From NCBI RefSeq assembly GCF_001673635.1, contig NZ_LZMH01000069.1, positions 248,001 through 312,000 of the forward strand: a DNA stretch of 64,000 bases. The letters run 5' to 3'. Below, piece by piece: positions 44,061-53,759 of the stretch (its first letter is position 1; each line of letters begins with the position of its first letter). Source of the stretch: Mycobacterium asiaticum (GTDB taxonomy: Bacteria; Actinomycetota; Actinomycetes; Mycobacteriales; Mycobacteriaceae). The position numbers and the translations under genes are program-made. The notes below the pieces were generated by a model. That model was not told the origin of the DNA. It saw only the letters and a program-made list of their open reading frames with translations, and ran no database searches.

Positions 44061-45503
44061 TCAGGGCGCGCCGGGGCGCTCAGCGGCCCACGGATGCGCC
44101 GACTCCAGTTGCGCGGCAACGCGAATCAGCACGTCCTCCCTGCCGTAAGCAGCGGCGAGCTGAACACCGATGGGCAGCCCGTCGGCATTGCGGTGCAGGG
44201 GAAGGCTGATCGCCGGCTGTCCACTCATGTTGAACGGTGGTGTGAAAGCCGCGAACTCACCGCCGCGGCGCATGGGCGACGTCGGGTGTTCCGGGTTGTT
44301 CTCAAACTCCGCCAACGGAATGGGTGGCTCGGACACCGTCGGGGTGAGTAACAGATCCCACCCGTCGGCCCACCACTGCTGCAGCGCACGGCGGAAGGCG
44401 TACACGGCGTTCTCCGCCGCGGCATAGTCGACCGCACTCACGTGCTGCGCCCGCTCGATGAGCACCCAGTTCACCGGCTCGATGTCCGCAGCGGTCACCT
44501 CGCGGCCCAGTGTCGCACTGAAGCCACGCGCCGCCATCGCCAGCTGCGTGGCCCACAGCGCCATGAACTTCTGCTGCAACGTCGTATCGGCCAGACACGA
44601 CGGCCATGCCGGCTCGACGATGTGCCCGAGACTTTCCAGCATCGACCCGGCTGAGCGCACCGCGGCAACACAATCCTGATGGACGAAACCGCCGCGCGGA
44701 TGGAAGTCGAGCAGTCCTATACGGAGTCGACCGGGTTCGGCACCGACCTCCTCCAGGTACGGCCGCACCGGCGCGGGCGCAATGACGGTGTCACCGACGC
44801 CGGGTCCGCGCACCGCGTCCAGCAATCCCGCCGTGTCGCGCACCGTCCGGCTCACGCACAGCTCCACGCCCAGACCCACCTCCGCGCGTAGCGGGCCGAC
44901 GGTGATCCGGCCCTGGCTCGGCTTGAGCCCCACCAGTCCGCAGCACGACGCCGGGATCCGGATGCTGCCGCCGCCGTCGGAGGCATTGGCGAACGGGACC
45001 ATCCCGACCGCCACCGCTGCGGCCGCGCCGCCACTGGAGCCACCCGGGGTGCGGTTTAGGTCCCATGGGTTGCGGGTCGGCCCCCAGGCCAGCGGCTGCG
45101 TGGTGGGCAGGCTGCCCATCTCGGGACTGTTCGTCCGCCCGGCAATGACAAGTCCGGCAGCTTTGAACCGGGACACCAGCGTGGTGTCGGCGGTGTCGAT
45201 CCGGCCCGCGTCTTTGAGCGCGACGTTGCCATTGGACATCGTCTGACCGGCGAAGCTGGTGTAGAGGTCCTTCAACAGGAACGGCACGCCGCGGAACGGG
45301 CCGTCGGGCAGCGCCGGGTCGGCCGCCACCGACCGGGCGTGTTCGAACCACTCGATGACCACCGCGTTCAACGCCGGGTTGGACTGTTCGATGCGTTCGA
45401 TTGCCGCGTCCAACAACTCGGTGGGCGTCACCTCGCCCGCGGCGACCAGCGCTGCCTGGTCGGTGGCGTCCATCCAGCGTGTTTGTTCGGCAAGGCCTGT
45501 CAT
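44061..45503 (-). CDS. amidase signature family amidase
   Basis: A 480-residue amidase with the Ser-Ser-Lys triad: Lys in FLLKDLYTSFAGQ (near residue 80), the cis-Ser in GGSSGG and the Ser in GGGSIRIPASCCG. Such enzymes hydrolyse aliphatic or aromatic amides. The family matches mycobacterial AmiA-D; the particular name is uncertain. The ATG at 45503 begins MTGLAEQTRW; an upstream ATG would add ten Arg-rich residues. It lies 26 bases downstream of the LuxR-type regulator gene on the same strand. Confidence 0.88.
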   Translation of the reverse strand: MTGLAEQTRWMDATDQAALVAAGEVTPTELLDAAIERIEQSNPALNAVVIEWFEHARSVAADPALPDGPFRGVPFLLKDLYTSFAGQTMSNGNVALKDAGRIDTADTTLVSRFKAAGLVIAGRTNSPEMGSLPTTQPLAWGPTRNPWDLNRTPGGSSGGAAAAVAVGMVPFANASDGGGSIRIPASCCGLVGLKPSQGRITVGPLRAEVGLGVELCVSRTVRDTAGLLDAVRGPGVGDTVIAPAPVRPYLEEVGAEPGRLRIGLLDFHPRGGFVHQDCVAAVRSAGSMLESLGHIVEPAWPSCLADTTLQQKFMALWATQLAMAARGFSATLGREVTAADIEPVNWVLIERAQHVSAVDYAAAENAVYAFRRALQQWWADGWDLLLTPTVSEPPIPLAEFENNPEHPTSPMRRGGEFAAFTPPFNMSGQPAISLPLHRNADGLPIGVQLAAAYGREDVLIRVAAQLESAHPWAAERPGAP

Positions 45504-45529
45504 GGCTCTTGGTCTACCACGCTGCCGGA

Positions 45530-48500
45530 TCACGCCTGGCGCGCCGCCTCCTGAACGAGTTGCACCCGCGAGGAAAGAGCCAGCTTGGTGTAAATGTGGG
45601 TGAGGTGACTCTCCACCGTCCGCAATGAGATGAATAGCTTTGCGGCGATAGCCTTGTTCGCCAAACCGTTACTCACCAGGTCGACAACAGCGCGCTCGGC
45701 GGGTGTGAGCGATCCCCATCCACTACTCGGGCGCTTCCGTTGGCCGCGGCCCCGTTGCGCGTAGGCGATCGCCTCCTCGGTGGACAAGGCGGCGCCTTCC
45801 GCCCACACCACGTCGAAATCGTTGTCGCTCAACGCCTCCCGCAGGGCAGTGATCGCTCGGTCATGATCGCCGTCATAGGACTTGAACCGGACAGCGCCCA
45901 TCCGCTGCCGCAGTGCTTGCGCAGCACCGAGGAGCCTGGCTGCCTCGGCGTGACGGTCGGCATCCACGTTCAATGTCGCCAGCAGTTCGAAGAGTTGGGG
46001 GACGGCGAGCACCCCTTCGAGGCTGACCGCCGAAGCCAGGGCGTCATGCACGTCCCGTTCCGCCGCTTCCGATTTCCCTTCGGCGATCGCTACGCGTGCC
46101 CGAGTCGCCAGCGATAACAGCCGATGCCAGCCCACGCTCTCCGCGACGGCGGCGTCGGCCTGCCGACGCGCCCTGTCCAGGTCGTTCTGGGCCATTGCTG
46201 CCTCTGCGCGCAAGTAGAGGTACATCTGTTGATGAAAACGGTTGACCTGCAGCTCCTCCCAGGCCGCGGTGCTTGCCGATGCAAGGTCGCCGACGGCGCC
46301 TGCAGCCAGGGCCGCCTGAGCATGCACACCATGGGCATTGCCCAGCCAGAGACCACCGAGATCGGTGATCACCCCCATCGGCGCGCTCAGCACAAGCCGC
46401 GCGGCCGGAATATCGCCACGGTACGACAGCGCCAGGCCGCCAAAGATCGTGGCCAAAACCCACGAAAGTGCGTCCTGGGTCGCCTGCGCGTCGATTTCGA
46501 TCTCGCGCAGTCGGGATGCGGCGCCGACCACATCGCCATTGACCAATTGCGCCCAGGCGAGCCAGATGCCGCAGTACCGAAGAGTGAATCGATCGCCGCT
46601 CTCGGTCGCCATTCGGTACCCCTCGCCGGCTACTTGCCGCACGTTTGTCGGATCGCCGGCCAGGAATGCGAAGCTTGCCTGCCAGCCGAGCACCTGGCCA
46701 AGAGTCCACTTATCGCCCAAGGAGCGCGCCAAGTTGAAAGTCTCGTCGAAGTAGTCCTGTTTCGCTTCGCCCTGACTGGCGGCCATGACGGCACGGGCGG
46801 TGAGCGCCCGCAACAGCAGAGCCGGGTCGCCGATCTCACGAGCCATCCCCACCGCCTGCTCGGCCCAATCACCGCCATCGGTACCGACAGCCCAGGTGTG
46901 CAGGACGGCCTTGTCGGCTAACGCGCGCGACACCGCGGACGGTGATACTTCGCCGGAGTGGCTTTCGGCGAGTGCGGCATCGAACCAGCCCATCAGGGCC
47001 TCTTGAATGCGACCGCGAACCACCCAGAGCGGGGCCAGTAAGGACGCCATTCGCAATGCGGTTTCGATATCTCCCCTGTCGAGACTCCAACCGAACGCCG
47101 CCCGCAGATTGTCAATCTCCGCTTCGGCCAGCGCGATGTACCGCCCGTCGCTCGCTCGGGCCGGGTCGTCGAGTGCGCCCGCGATGGCCAGGTAATGGTC
47201 GCGGTGCCGGGCACGCACGTCCTCGCCTTCCCCGGACTCACCCAGCTTCTCCAGCGCGTACTGACGCACGGTCTCAAGCAACCGGTATCGCGTTGCTCCA
47301 TTGGCGTTTTCGGCCACGACAAGCGACTTGTCGACCAACAGGGTGACTTGATCCAAGACCTGGTAGCGCTCGACGTCGCTGCCCCCGGCAACAGCGCGCG
47401 CCGCCGCCAGGTCGAAGCCGCCAACGAACACTGCCAGCCGGCGGAACAGCACCTGTTCGGCTTGGGTCAGGAGAGCGTGTGACCAGTCGACCGACGCGCG
47501 CAAAGTTTGCTGGCGACGCACCGCCATGCGGGTGGTGCCGGTGAGCAGACGGAACCGGTCGTGCAGGCTGTCCCGGATCTCTTCGACCGACAGCGCACGC
47601 ACCCGCGCCGCCGCAAGCTCGATCGCCAGCGGCATGCCGTCGAGCCGCCGGCAGATCTCGCTGACCGCAAGCCCGTTTTCACCTACCACGAAATCGGGCC
47701 GGACCAGGCGCGCACGATCGACGAACAATTCGATCGCCTCATCGTCCAGCGACAGCGACGGCACCCGTCGCGTCGCCTCGCCCGCGACACCGATCGGCTC
47801 GCGGCTGGTGACCAGCAGTCGCAACCCGGCGCAGCCGCCGAGCAACGCTTTGATGGCCGACGCCGTCGCATCCAGGAGATGCTCGCAGTTGTCCAACACA
47901 ACGAGCATCTGCCGGTCGCCGATGAACGCCAGCAGCGTCTCCCTGGTGGAGCGGCTCGGCTGATCGGGCAGACCCAGCGCGCGCGCCACCGCGATCAGCA
48001 CGATGTCCGGGTCGGCGATCGGAGCCAGGTCAACGAACCACACTCCGCCGTCCATTCCCTCGGCCATCGAAGCCGCAGCCTCTACAGCCAGGCGGGTCTT
48101 GCCTACCCCGCCCGCTCCGGTCAACGTCACCAGCCGGCCGCCGGATAGTGCATCACGCACCTCGCTGACCTGTTCTGCACGCCCGATGAAGGTAGTCAGC
48201 TGGGCCGGAAGATTGTGCTTAGCAACCGTTTTCACTGTTCGCAGCGGTGGAAACTCGTTGTCGAGATCCGAATGGCACAGCTGCAGCACCCGTTCCGGGC
48301 GCGGGAGGTCGCGCAGTTGGTAGGTCCCCAACTCCGACAGCCACGCGTCGGCAGGCAAGTTGTCGAGAACCATCGCCTCGGTCGCACTCGACAGCACAGT
48401 TTGGCCACCGTGGGCCAGGTCGCGCAGCCGGCCCGTGCGGTTGATGGCCGGTCCGATGTAACTGGCCTCGCCACTGTCTGGATCGCGCAGCTGGATATCG

Positions 48501-48847
48501 CCGGTGTGCAGGCCGATGCGCAGCCGGATCGGCGTGAGGTCGGCCAGTTGCAGCGCGAGCGCACAAGCCACCGCATCGCCGGCCCGTTTGAACGCGACGA
48601 CGAAGCTGTCCCCTTCGCCCTGGTCGATGGGCCGAACGCCGTGATGCGTGCCGACAAGATCCCTCAGGGTGTGGTCCAGCCGCGCGACGGCGGCCGCGGC
48701 CTCCTCGGGCCGGGTCTCCCAGAGCCGCGTGGAACCTTCGATGTCCGCAAGTAGCAGCGTCACCGTGCCGGTCGGCAGCTCGTGCACGCCCAAGTCGCTC
48801 CAGTTCAACGTGTCCAGACGGGCTGTTGCGCTCATGCTATCCAGCAT
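45530..48847 (-). CDS. adenylate cyclase - NB-ARC ATPase - TPR - LuxR HTH regulator
   Basis: A 1105-residue multidomain regulator of the Rv0386/Rv1358/Rv2488c type. Residues about 20-190 are a class III cyclase domain (TVTLLLADIEGSTRLW, GEGDSFVVAF, NRTGRL) with both metal Asp and the Asn/Arg pair present. The NB-ARC/STAND ATPase follows, with Walker A GAGGVGKT and Walker B VVLDNCEHLL. TPR-like repeats fill about 560-1000, and the C-terminal LuxR HTH is LTPAERAVVDLVSNGLANKAIA. The upstream start MLDSM was chosen; MSATAR (48835) is an alternative. It is divergent from a lipoprotein gene. Signal and targets are unknown. Confidence 0.9.
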   Translation of the reverse strand: MLDSMSATARLDTLNWSDLGVHELPTGTVTLLLADIEGSTRLWETRPEEAAAAVARLDHTLRDLVGTHHGVRPIDQGEGDSFVVAFKRAGDAVACALALQLADLTPIRLRIGLHTGDIQLRDPDSGEASYIGPAINRTGRLRDLAHGGQTVLSSATEAMVLDNLPADAWLSELGTYQLRDLPRPERVLQLCHSDLDNEFPPLRTVKTVAKHNLPAQLTTFIGRAEQVSEVRDALSGGRLVTLTGAGGVGKTRLAVEAAASMAEGMDGGVWFVDLAPIADPDIVLIAVARALGLPDQPSRSTRETLLAFIGDRQMLVVLDNCEHLLDATASAIKALLGGCAGLRLLVTSREPIGVAGEATRRVPSLSLDDEAIELFVDRARLVRPDFVVGENGLAVSEICRRLDGMPLAIELAAARVRALSVEEIRDSLHDRFRLLTGTTRMAVRRQQTLRASVDWSHALLTQAEQVLFRRLAVFVGGFDLAAARAVAGGSDVERYQVLDQVTLLVDKSLVVAENANGATRYRLLETVRQYALEKLGESGEGEDVRARHRDHYLAIAGALDDPARASDGRYIALAEAEIDNLRAAFGWSLDRGDIETALRMASLLAPLWVVRGRIQEALMGWFDAALAESHSGEVSPSAVSRALADKAVLHTWAVGTDGGDWAEQAVGMAREIGDPALLLRALTARAVMAASQGEAKQDYFDETFNLARSLGDKWTLGQVLGWQASFAFLAGDPTNVRQVAGEGYRMATESGDRFTLRYCGIWLAWAQLVNGDVVGAASRLREIEIDAQATQDALSWVLATIFGGLALSYRGDIPAARLVLSAPMGVITDLGGLWLGNAHGVHAQAALAAGAVGDLASASTAAWEELQVNRFHQQMYLYLRAEAAMAQNDLDRARRQADAAVAESVGWHRLLSLATRARVAIAEGKSEAAERDVHDALASAVSLEGVLAVPQLFELLATLNVDADRHAEAARLLGAAQALRQRMGAVRFKSYDGDHDRAITALREALSDNDFDVVWAEGAALSTEEAIAYAQRGRGQRKRPSSGWGSLTPAERAVVDLVSNGLANKAIAAKLFISLRTVESHLTHIYTKLALSSRVQLVQEAARQA

Positions 48848-48982
48848 CTCGGCGCTACCCACAGCAAAACATCCGTGCAAACTCGCAAAGAACCGTCTTT
48901 CCCGCCACCGGAAATGCCCGATTCGCCGTCCGCAGCCAACGCCTTTAGGCTCAATGGACACCACTCAGCGGGGGGAAACGCC

Positions 48983-50332
48983 ATGAGAGTGCCTATCGGG
49001 CTGTTCGCGTCCAAGTGCATGCGTGCGCTGGCCGCCGCTTTTGCCTGCCTGGCCATTGCCTCTTGTGCCACCACCGCGACCGTCACACCCCCCGCCGCCC
49101 ACACCACGCCCTCCACCGTCAAGCCGCCGCCCAACACCGTTGCGCCGCCACCCCAGCACATCAGCGCGTTGGCGAAAGATTGGAAAACCTACGGGGAAAC
49201 CGTCTACTTTGGGTGCCCGAGTGAATTCTCGGCCAGCAAATCCGCACTCGAAGACATTCGGCCCAAAATCCTGGACCCGAAATCCGCCGATTTGATCATG
49301 CCGGCGGTGCCTGCGGTCGCGGCCGGCGAAACCGTCACCGGCGCCATGTGCGCGCTGTCGAACAACGTCAGCGACATGAAGGTCGTGTACGTCGTCACCA
49401 CCGTCAAACCGCAGAACGGGCCGCAGCCCGGCGCCGCAAGGACCACCGCCTACGTGTTCGACCTGAAGTCCAGTCAGCCGCTGGCCACCAGGGATCTGCA
49501 ACCACCCAACCCCGAGCTCAAACTGGCCGCCGCAAAGGACTGGCGACTTGCGCCGACCACAACCGGCGTCGCCTGGATCAACGCTTACGCCGATGCCCGT
49601 GGAACGCCCGCACCTCCGCGGACGGTGGTCCTTTCCAACACCGATCTGGCTGAGCTGTGGGCTGACCCCCAGCAGGGGCGAGTTTGGCAAGACGTGCTGT
49701 CCTTCCCGCGCAGCACCGTGCCCGGCAGCACGGTAGGCGCGGAATTACGCCTGCCCACAGGCGAACCCATCTATCAAGACAATGACGTCGCCACCGTAGA
49801 GGGCGAGTTAGCCGACGGGCCAGACAAATTGGTGCAGATCACCCATTGGGATTCCCAGAACCCACCGGTGATGTCCACCGAGTTTTTCGACCTGGGAACC
49901 CGCGCACTGATCAAAATCGTTGACAGCGAACGGATTTCCGGTGGCGGCCTGGTGGCGACTTTGTCGGACGGGAAGTTGTTCGTCGACGGCCGCGGCTCGG
50001 ATACGTCGCAGTTCGGCTACGGCGTGTGGAATCTGCGCACCCAGCACTGGGATCTGCTGACCAACCGAGACGACGCCAAGAAACAGCCGATCTCGAAGCT
50101 GTCGTTCTTCGGTGACCACCTGTATGTGACCAACACCGGCGGCACGTTCTCGGTGCTCGCCCTGCCCAGCACCGACCCGGTCGCATCCACCTGGTCGGGC
50201 CGACCGTTCGGCCGGATAACGGGCTGGACGCTGGTCTGCCAGGGTGAGACGGCGCCCGCCCAGCGGGGCGACTGCAAGGAGATCGTGCTGGTGCAGGACG
50301 CCGACGGCCGTTACCCCGGGCCCTGGTTCTGA
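48983..50332 (+). CDS. putative lipoprotein with beta-propeller-like domain
   Basis: A 449-residue exported lipoprotein. The signal peptide (MRALAAAFACLAIASC) ends in a lipobox with Cys about residue 31, followed by a Pro/Thr-rich linker (TPPAAHTTPSTVKPPPNTVAPPP). The remainder consists of repeated beta-strand motifs (VSDMKVVYVVTTV, DLGTRALIKIVDSE, LSFFGDHLYVTNTGG) suggestive of a propeller. ATG 48983 follows GGGGG. The 3' end overlaps the convergent PfkB gene by 22 bases. Function unknown. Confidence 0.82.
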   Translation: MRVPIGLFASKCMRALAAAFACLAIASCATTATVTPPAAHTTPSTVKPPPNTVAPPPQHISALAKDWKTYGETVYFGCPSEFSASKSALEDIRPKILDPKSADLIMPAVPAVAAGETVTGAMCALSNNVSDMKVVYVVTTVKPQNGPQPGAARTTAYVFDLKSSQPLATRDLQPPNPELKLAAAKDWRLAPTTTGVAWINAYADARGTPAPPRTVVLSNTDLAELWADPQQGRVWQDVLSFPRSTVPGSTVGAELRLPTGEPIYQDNDVATVEGELADGPDKLVQITHWDSQNPPVMSTEFFDLGTRALIKIVDSERISGGGLVATLSDGKLFVDGRGSDTSQFGYGVWNLRTQHWDLLTNRDDAKKQPISKLSFFGDHLYVTNTGGTFSVLALPSTDPVASTWSGRPFGRITGWTLVCQGETAPAQRGDCKEIVLVQDADGRYPGPWF

Positions 50333-51249
50333 GCGGCGAAATCGTCGACGACCGCAAGGTCGTACGCCCCGGCATCGGTGCCCAGGCCGCCGGCCACGTG
50401 CGCCGCCACAGCGCAGCCCAGCCGCGCTGACTCGGCCAGATCACGCTCCAGAGCGCGGCCGAGGATGAATCCCGCGGAGAACGCGTCGCCGCATCCGGTG
50501 GTGTCGACGACGTCCACCGCATAGGCGGGCACCGCGAAGGCGTCATCCGCGGTGACCACCAGCGCGCCCTCCTGCCCTCTGGTGACCGCGACACAACCCA
50601 CGCCGGCGGACAGCAGCTTCCGCGCGCCCGTTTCCAGGTCAGCCTCACCGGTGAAGCCAAGGACCTGCTCGTCATTGGGCAACAGGTAGTCGGCGTACGG
50701 AAAGGCTTCGGTAATCCAGGCCAGCAGGCCCGGGTCACCGGCAGCCAGAATGTCGATCGAGGTGCTGCAGCCGTTGGCCTTGGCGTGCCGCAGCAGTGTT
50801 GCGGCAGCGGTCCCGCCCAGGAACTCAGGACCCCCCAGATGCACATGGGTAACGCCGGCGACCTCGTCGAGGTCGACCGCATCAAGGCTGAAGGCGGCGT
50901 TGGCTCCCACACAGTGCCATGCGGGCCGATCACCGTTGGGCCGCACCGGAATCACCGACGCCGAGGTCTGGCTCCCCGGGACCCGCGCCAAACCCCCGAC
51001 ATCCACACCATTGGACCCGAGCAACGACAACAGGATGTCGCCGAGCGAGTCGGCGCCGATGGCTCCATAGGAGCGGACGCGGGCTCCGAGGCGGCTCAGC
51101 ACGACGGCGGTGCCACCCGCGGTGCCGGCCGGGGACACCTTGATCGTCTCCACCAGCTGACCGTCGGACCCCTCCGGAATCGAGGCAACCCCGACGATGT
51201 GCGTGTCAAGGACGTGGACGCCGACGACGGCGATGTCGGGCTGAGTCAC
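50311..51249 (-). CDS. PfkB family carbohydrate/nucleoside kinase
   Basis: A 312-residue ribokinase-fold kinase. The first signature region AGTAGGTAVVLSRLGARV is near 42-59, and the second signature DTTGCGDAFSAGFILG with the catalytic Asp is near 248-263. The sugar-binding lid is near 80-110. Substrate not predictable. Overlaps the lipoprotein gene tail; divergent from the SDR gene. Confidence 0.88.
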   Translation of the reverse strand: MTQPDIAVVGVHVLDTHIVGVASIPEGSDGQLVETIKVSPAGTAGGTAVVLSRLGARVRSYGAIGADSLGDILLSLLGSNGVDVGGLARVPGSQTSASVIPVRPNGDRPAWHCVGANAAFSLDAVDLDEVAGVTHVHLGGPEFLGGTAAATLLRHAKANGCSTSIDILAAGDPGLLAWITEAFPYADYLLPNDEQVLGFTGEADLETGARKLLSAGVGCVAVTRGQEGALVVTADDAFAVPAYAVDVVDTTGCGDAFSAGFILGRALERDLAESARLGCAVAAHVAGGLGTDAGAYDLAVVDDFAAQNQGPG

Positions 51250-51338
51250 AGTGTGGTTCCATTCACTCTGGGCGGCCGGAATTCACCGCAGCCAAATGGT
51301 CGTTGACGAGTGCACCACAGTCAAAAGGAGTTCTGCCA

Positions 51339-52046
51339 ATGAGTGAACGCGTCGCCATCATCACCGGCGCCTCGCAGGGGATCGGTGACGCACTCGTCGC
51401 CGGCTACCGCGACCGCGGCTACGCCGTGGTGGCCAACTCGCGCCGCATCAACGAGAGCAGCGATCCCTTGGTGCTCGCCGTACCGGGCGACGTCGCGCAG
51501 CCGGGGGTCGGCGGTCGCATTGTCTCGGCGGCGCTGGAGCGTTTCGGCCGGGTCGACACCGTGGTCAACAATGCCGGGATCTTCGTACCCAAGCCGTTCA
51601 CGGAGTACACCGACGCAGACTACGACGCGATCACCGGAGTGAATCTACGTGGCTTCTTTGAAGTTTCGCGTGCCGCCATCGCCGCCATGCTGTCCCGCGA
51701 AGGCGGCGGGCACGTCGTCAACATCTCCACCAGCCTTGTCGACCACCCGAACTCCCAGGTTCCCTCGGCGTTGGCGTCCCTGACCAAGGGCGGACTCAAC
51801 GCCGCGACCAAAGCGCTGGCGGTCGAATACGCGCACCACGGCATCCGTGTAAACGCGGTCGCGCTGGGCAACATCCGCACTCCGATGCATGACCCGTCGA
51901 CGCACGACTTTTTAGCTCGGATGCATCCGCTCGGACGACTCGGTGAGATCAGTGAAGTTGTCGACGCGGTGCTCTACTTGGAGGGCAACTCGTTCGTCAC
52001 CGGCGAGATTCTGCACGTGGACGGAGGCCAAAGTGCCGGAAACTGA
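51339..52046 (+). CDS. SDR family protein lacking the catalytic tyrosine
   Basis: A 235-residue Rossmann SDR. The cofactor motif TGASQGIG is at about 9-16 and NNAG is intact. At the active site the YxxxK motif reads ASLTK: Ala replaces Tyr while Lys is kept (codons GCG TCC CTG ACC AAG). It may be a non-reductive binding protein or use another proton donor. ATG 51339 follows AAAAGGAG. It overlaps the SnoaL-like gene by 14 bases. Confidence 0.85.
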   Translation: MSERVAIITGASQGIGDALVAGYRDRGYAVVANSRRINESSDPLVLAVPGDVAQPGVGGRIVSAALERFGRVDTVVNNAGIFVPKPFTEYTDADYDAITGVNLRGFFEVSRAAIAAMLSREGGGHVVNISTSLVDHPNSQVPSALASLTKGGLNAATKALAVEYAHHGIRVNAVALGNIRTPMHDPSTHDFLARMHPLGRLGEISEVVDAVLYLEGNSFVTGEILHVDGGQSAGN

Positions 52047-52392
52047 CGCAGCACAGATGGTTCGTGCGGTGATGGACGGCTGGAAGGCGAACATCGACGC
52101 GCACGAACCGCAGCGGGTCGCCGAGCTGTTCACCGACGATGCCATCTTCCAGGGTCTGCGGCCGTACAGCGTTGGGCCGCAAGGCGTTGCCGCGTACTAC
52201 GACTCGCAACCGCTCGGCATGACGGTGTCCTATGACATCCTGGAAACCCGTCCGCTTGCCGGTGCCGTGCTCGCATACCTGCACGCCGACTTCTCCTTTC
52301 CCGACCGGCCGACGATCAGCGTTCGCATCGGCGTCTTGATCACCGAGGGCGAGGGAAAGATCGCCTATTACCAGGCTTCGCGGACCGAATAA
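52033..52392 (+). CDS. SnoaL-like / NTF2-fold protein
   Basis: A 119-residue cone-shaped alpha+beta barrel protein (VMDGWKANIDAHEPQRVAELFTDDAIFQ, then four strands). NTF2-fold proteins act as isomerases, cyclases or small-ligand binders. GTG 52033 follows GGAGGCC and overlaps the SDR gene by 14 bases, so it is translationally coupled; a downstream ATG (52057) is an alternative start. It probably works with the SDR. Confidence 0.78.
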   Translation: MPETDAAQMVRAVMDGWKANIDAHEPQRVAELFTDDAIFQGLRPYSVGPQGVAAYYDSQPLGMTVSYDILETRPLAGAVLAYLHADFSFPDRPTISVRIGVLITEGEGKIAYYQASRTE

Positions 52393-52396
52393 ACCA

Positions 52397-52693
52397 CTAA
52401 TCGGAAAGCGACGGGTCGACGTCCAACCCAAAGTCCCGCTTACCCTGCAGGCGTTTTGCCACCGCCAGCGCAACGCGGACGTCCGAGGGCGGTTTGTCGT
52501 TGTCGAGTGTTCCCTTGGTGATTGCCAGCGCGATCATGATGTCGGCGTAGGTGATCAACAAACCTGTCCAGAACGCCCACCGCATCTGCGGATCCGGCTG
52601 CGACGCAAAGAACATGATCAGGAAGATCGGCCCGACGATGCCGAAGATGAATATCATGAATTGAATTCCGAGGTACCGCTTGAACGTAGACAC
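52397..52693 (-). CDS. small two-TM membrane protein
   Basis: A 98-residue protein with TM1 (about 9-29, IQFMIFIFGIVGPIFLIMFF) and TM2 (about 39-59, WAFWTGLLITYADIMIALAI), and a charged C-terminal tail. Conserved-looking but unrecognised. Nine bases downstream of the polymerase gene on the same strand and probably co-transcribed with it. Confidence 0.7.
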   Translation of the reverse strand: MSTFKRYLGIQFMIFIFGIVGPIFLIMFFASQPDPQMRWAFWTGLLITYADIMIALAITKGTLDNDKPPSDVRVALAVAKRLQGKRDFGLDVDPSLSD

Positions 52694-52702
52694 CGCTGCT
52701 CC

Positions 52703-53662
52703 TCAGTTCTCGTTCGCCCGTCTCGCCCGGGCACGTCGCTTTCCCTCATGCATCGCGGCCACCCGAGCGACCGGAATCGCGCGACCTTGCTCAATCAGAT
52801 CATGCGGCAGGCGTTGCGGCCCGGGCATCGAGTCGGCCCAGGGGTCGCTGCCGCCGAGGGCTTCGATCGCCGAGTGGACGGTGAAGTCGGCGGGGTTCAC
52901 CCGATCCAGGTCGGACCAGTTCAACGGAAATGACACCGGAGTGCCTGGGCGCAGTCGCGGGCTGTAGGCGGCGGCCACGGTGGCACCCCCCGCGCGTGTC
53001 GCGTCGACGAACACCTTCCCCGCGCGGTCCTCCACGATGAACGCCGTTGTCGCCAGCGCAGGGTCGAGCGCTTCGGCGCGGGCGGCGAGGGCCCGGGTTG
53101 CCGCCGCGACATCATCCACCGGCGCGTGGTCGTCGATCGGTACGAACACGTGAATACCCTTGGCGCCGCTGGTCTTCACCGCACCGCCCAAACCGCAGTC
53201 CTGCAGCGCATGACGCACAAGCTGAGCGACTTTCACGACCGCGGCAAAGCCGCCCTCGGCGGGCGGGTCGAGGTCGAGCACGAGATGGGTGGGCCGATAG
53301 ATGTTGTCGGCCAACCCCAACGCGGGGTGGTATTCGACAGCTCGCTGATTGGCGAGCCACAGCAGCGTCCGGCGGTCGTCGCACAGCGGGTAGTGCACCT
53401 CGCGATGGGACGCCTCCGCCCAGATGACCACCGTTCGCACCCAGTCCGGGGTGTACTTGGGTGCGTTCTTCTGCATGAAAGGCGCGCGCCCGCGCAGCAC
53501 CCGCAGCACGGTCAACGGACGGTCGGCCAGTGCGGGCAGGATCCTGTCGGCCACCGCGTCCAGGTAGTCGATCAGGTCGCGCTTGGTGGCGCCGGCCTCG
53601 GGACTCAGCGGCTGGTCCAGGTTGGTCAGCTCGACTCCCGCCCGCTGCTCACCGGCGCCCAT
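52703..53662 (-). CDS. stand-alone LigD-type DNA polymerase/primase domain protein
   Basis: A 319-residue archaeo-eukaryotic primase superfamily enzyme. The metal-binding DLD motif lies in LVLDLDPPAEGG, the SGxKGxH motif in TSGAKGIHVFVPI, and the third Asp region in PVSFPLNWSDLDRV. It equals the polymerase domain of LigD without ligase or nuclease (mycobacterial Rv0269c/Rv3730c type). Such enzymes fill gaps with ribonucleotides in end-joining or base-excision repair. No ku or ligase is nearby. Confidence 0.9.
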   Translation of the reverse strand: MGAGEQRAGVELTNLDQPLSPEAGATKRDLIDYLDAVADRILPALADRPLTVLRVLRGRAPFMQKNAPKYTPDWVRTVVIWAEASHREVHYPLCDDRRTLLWLANQRAVEYHPALGLADNIYRPTHLVLDLDPPAEGGFAAVVKVAQLVRHALQDCGLGGAVKTSGAKGIHVFVPIDDHAPVDDVAAATRALAARAEALDPALATTAFIVEDRAGKVFVDATRAGGATVAAAYSPRLRPGTPVSFPLNWSDLDRVNPADFTVHSAIEALGGSDPWADSMPGPQRLPHDLIEQGRAIPVARVAAMHEGKRRARARRANEN

Positions 53663-53759
53663 ATGTAAAGCCTATGCGCATCACATTGACAGCTTCGAAC
53701 CGCGCCGCGAGGACTATCGTGTTGGGTAAATGCAGTCAGTTCGAGGGCGGGTGCGCGCC

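Noticed and set aside
51303..51330. TTGAC-N12-GTCAA arrangement upstream of the SDR gene
   Set aside because: The half-sites are not symmetric about the inner GTGCAC and the spacing differs from the TetR operator; likely chance.
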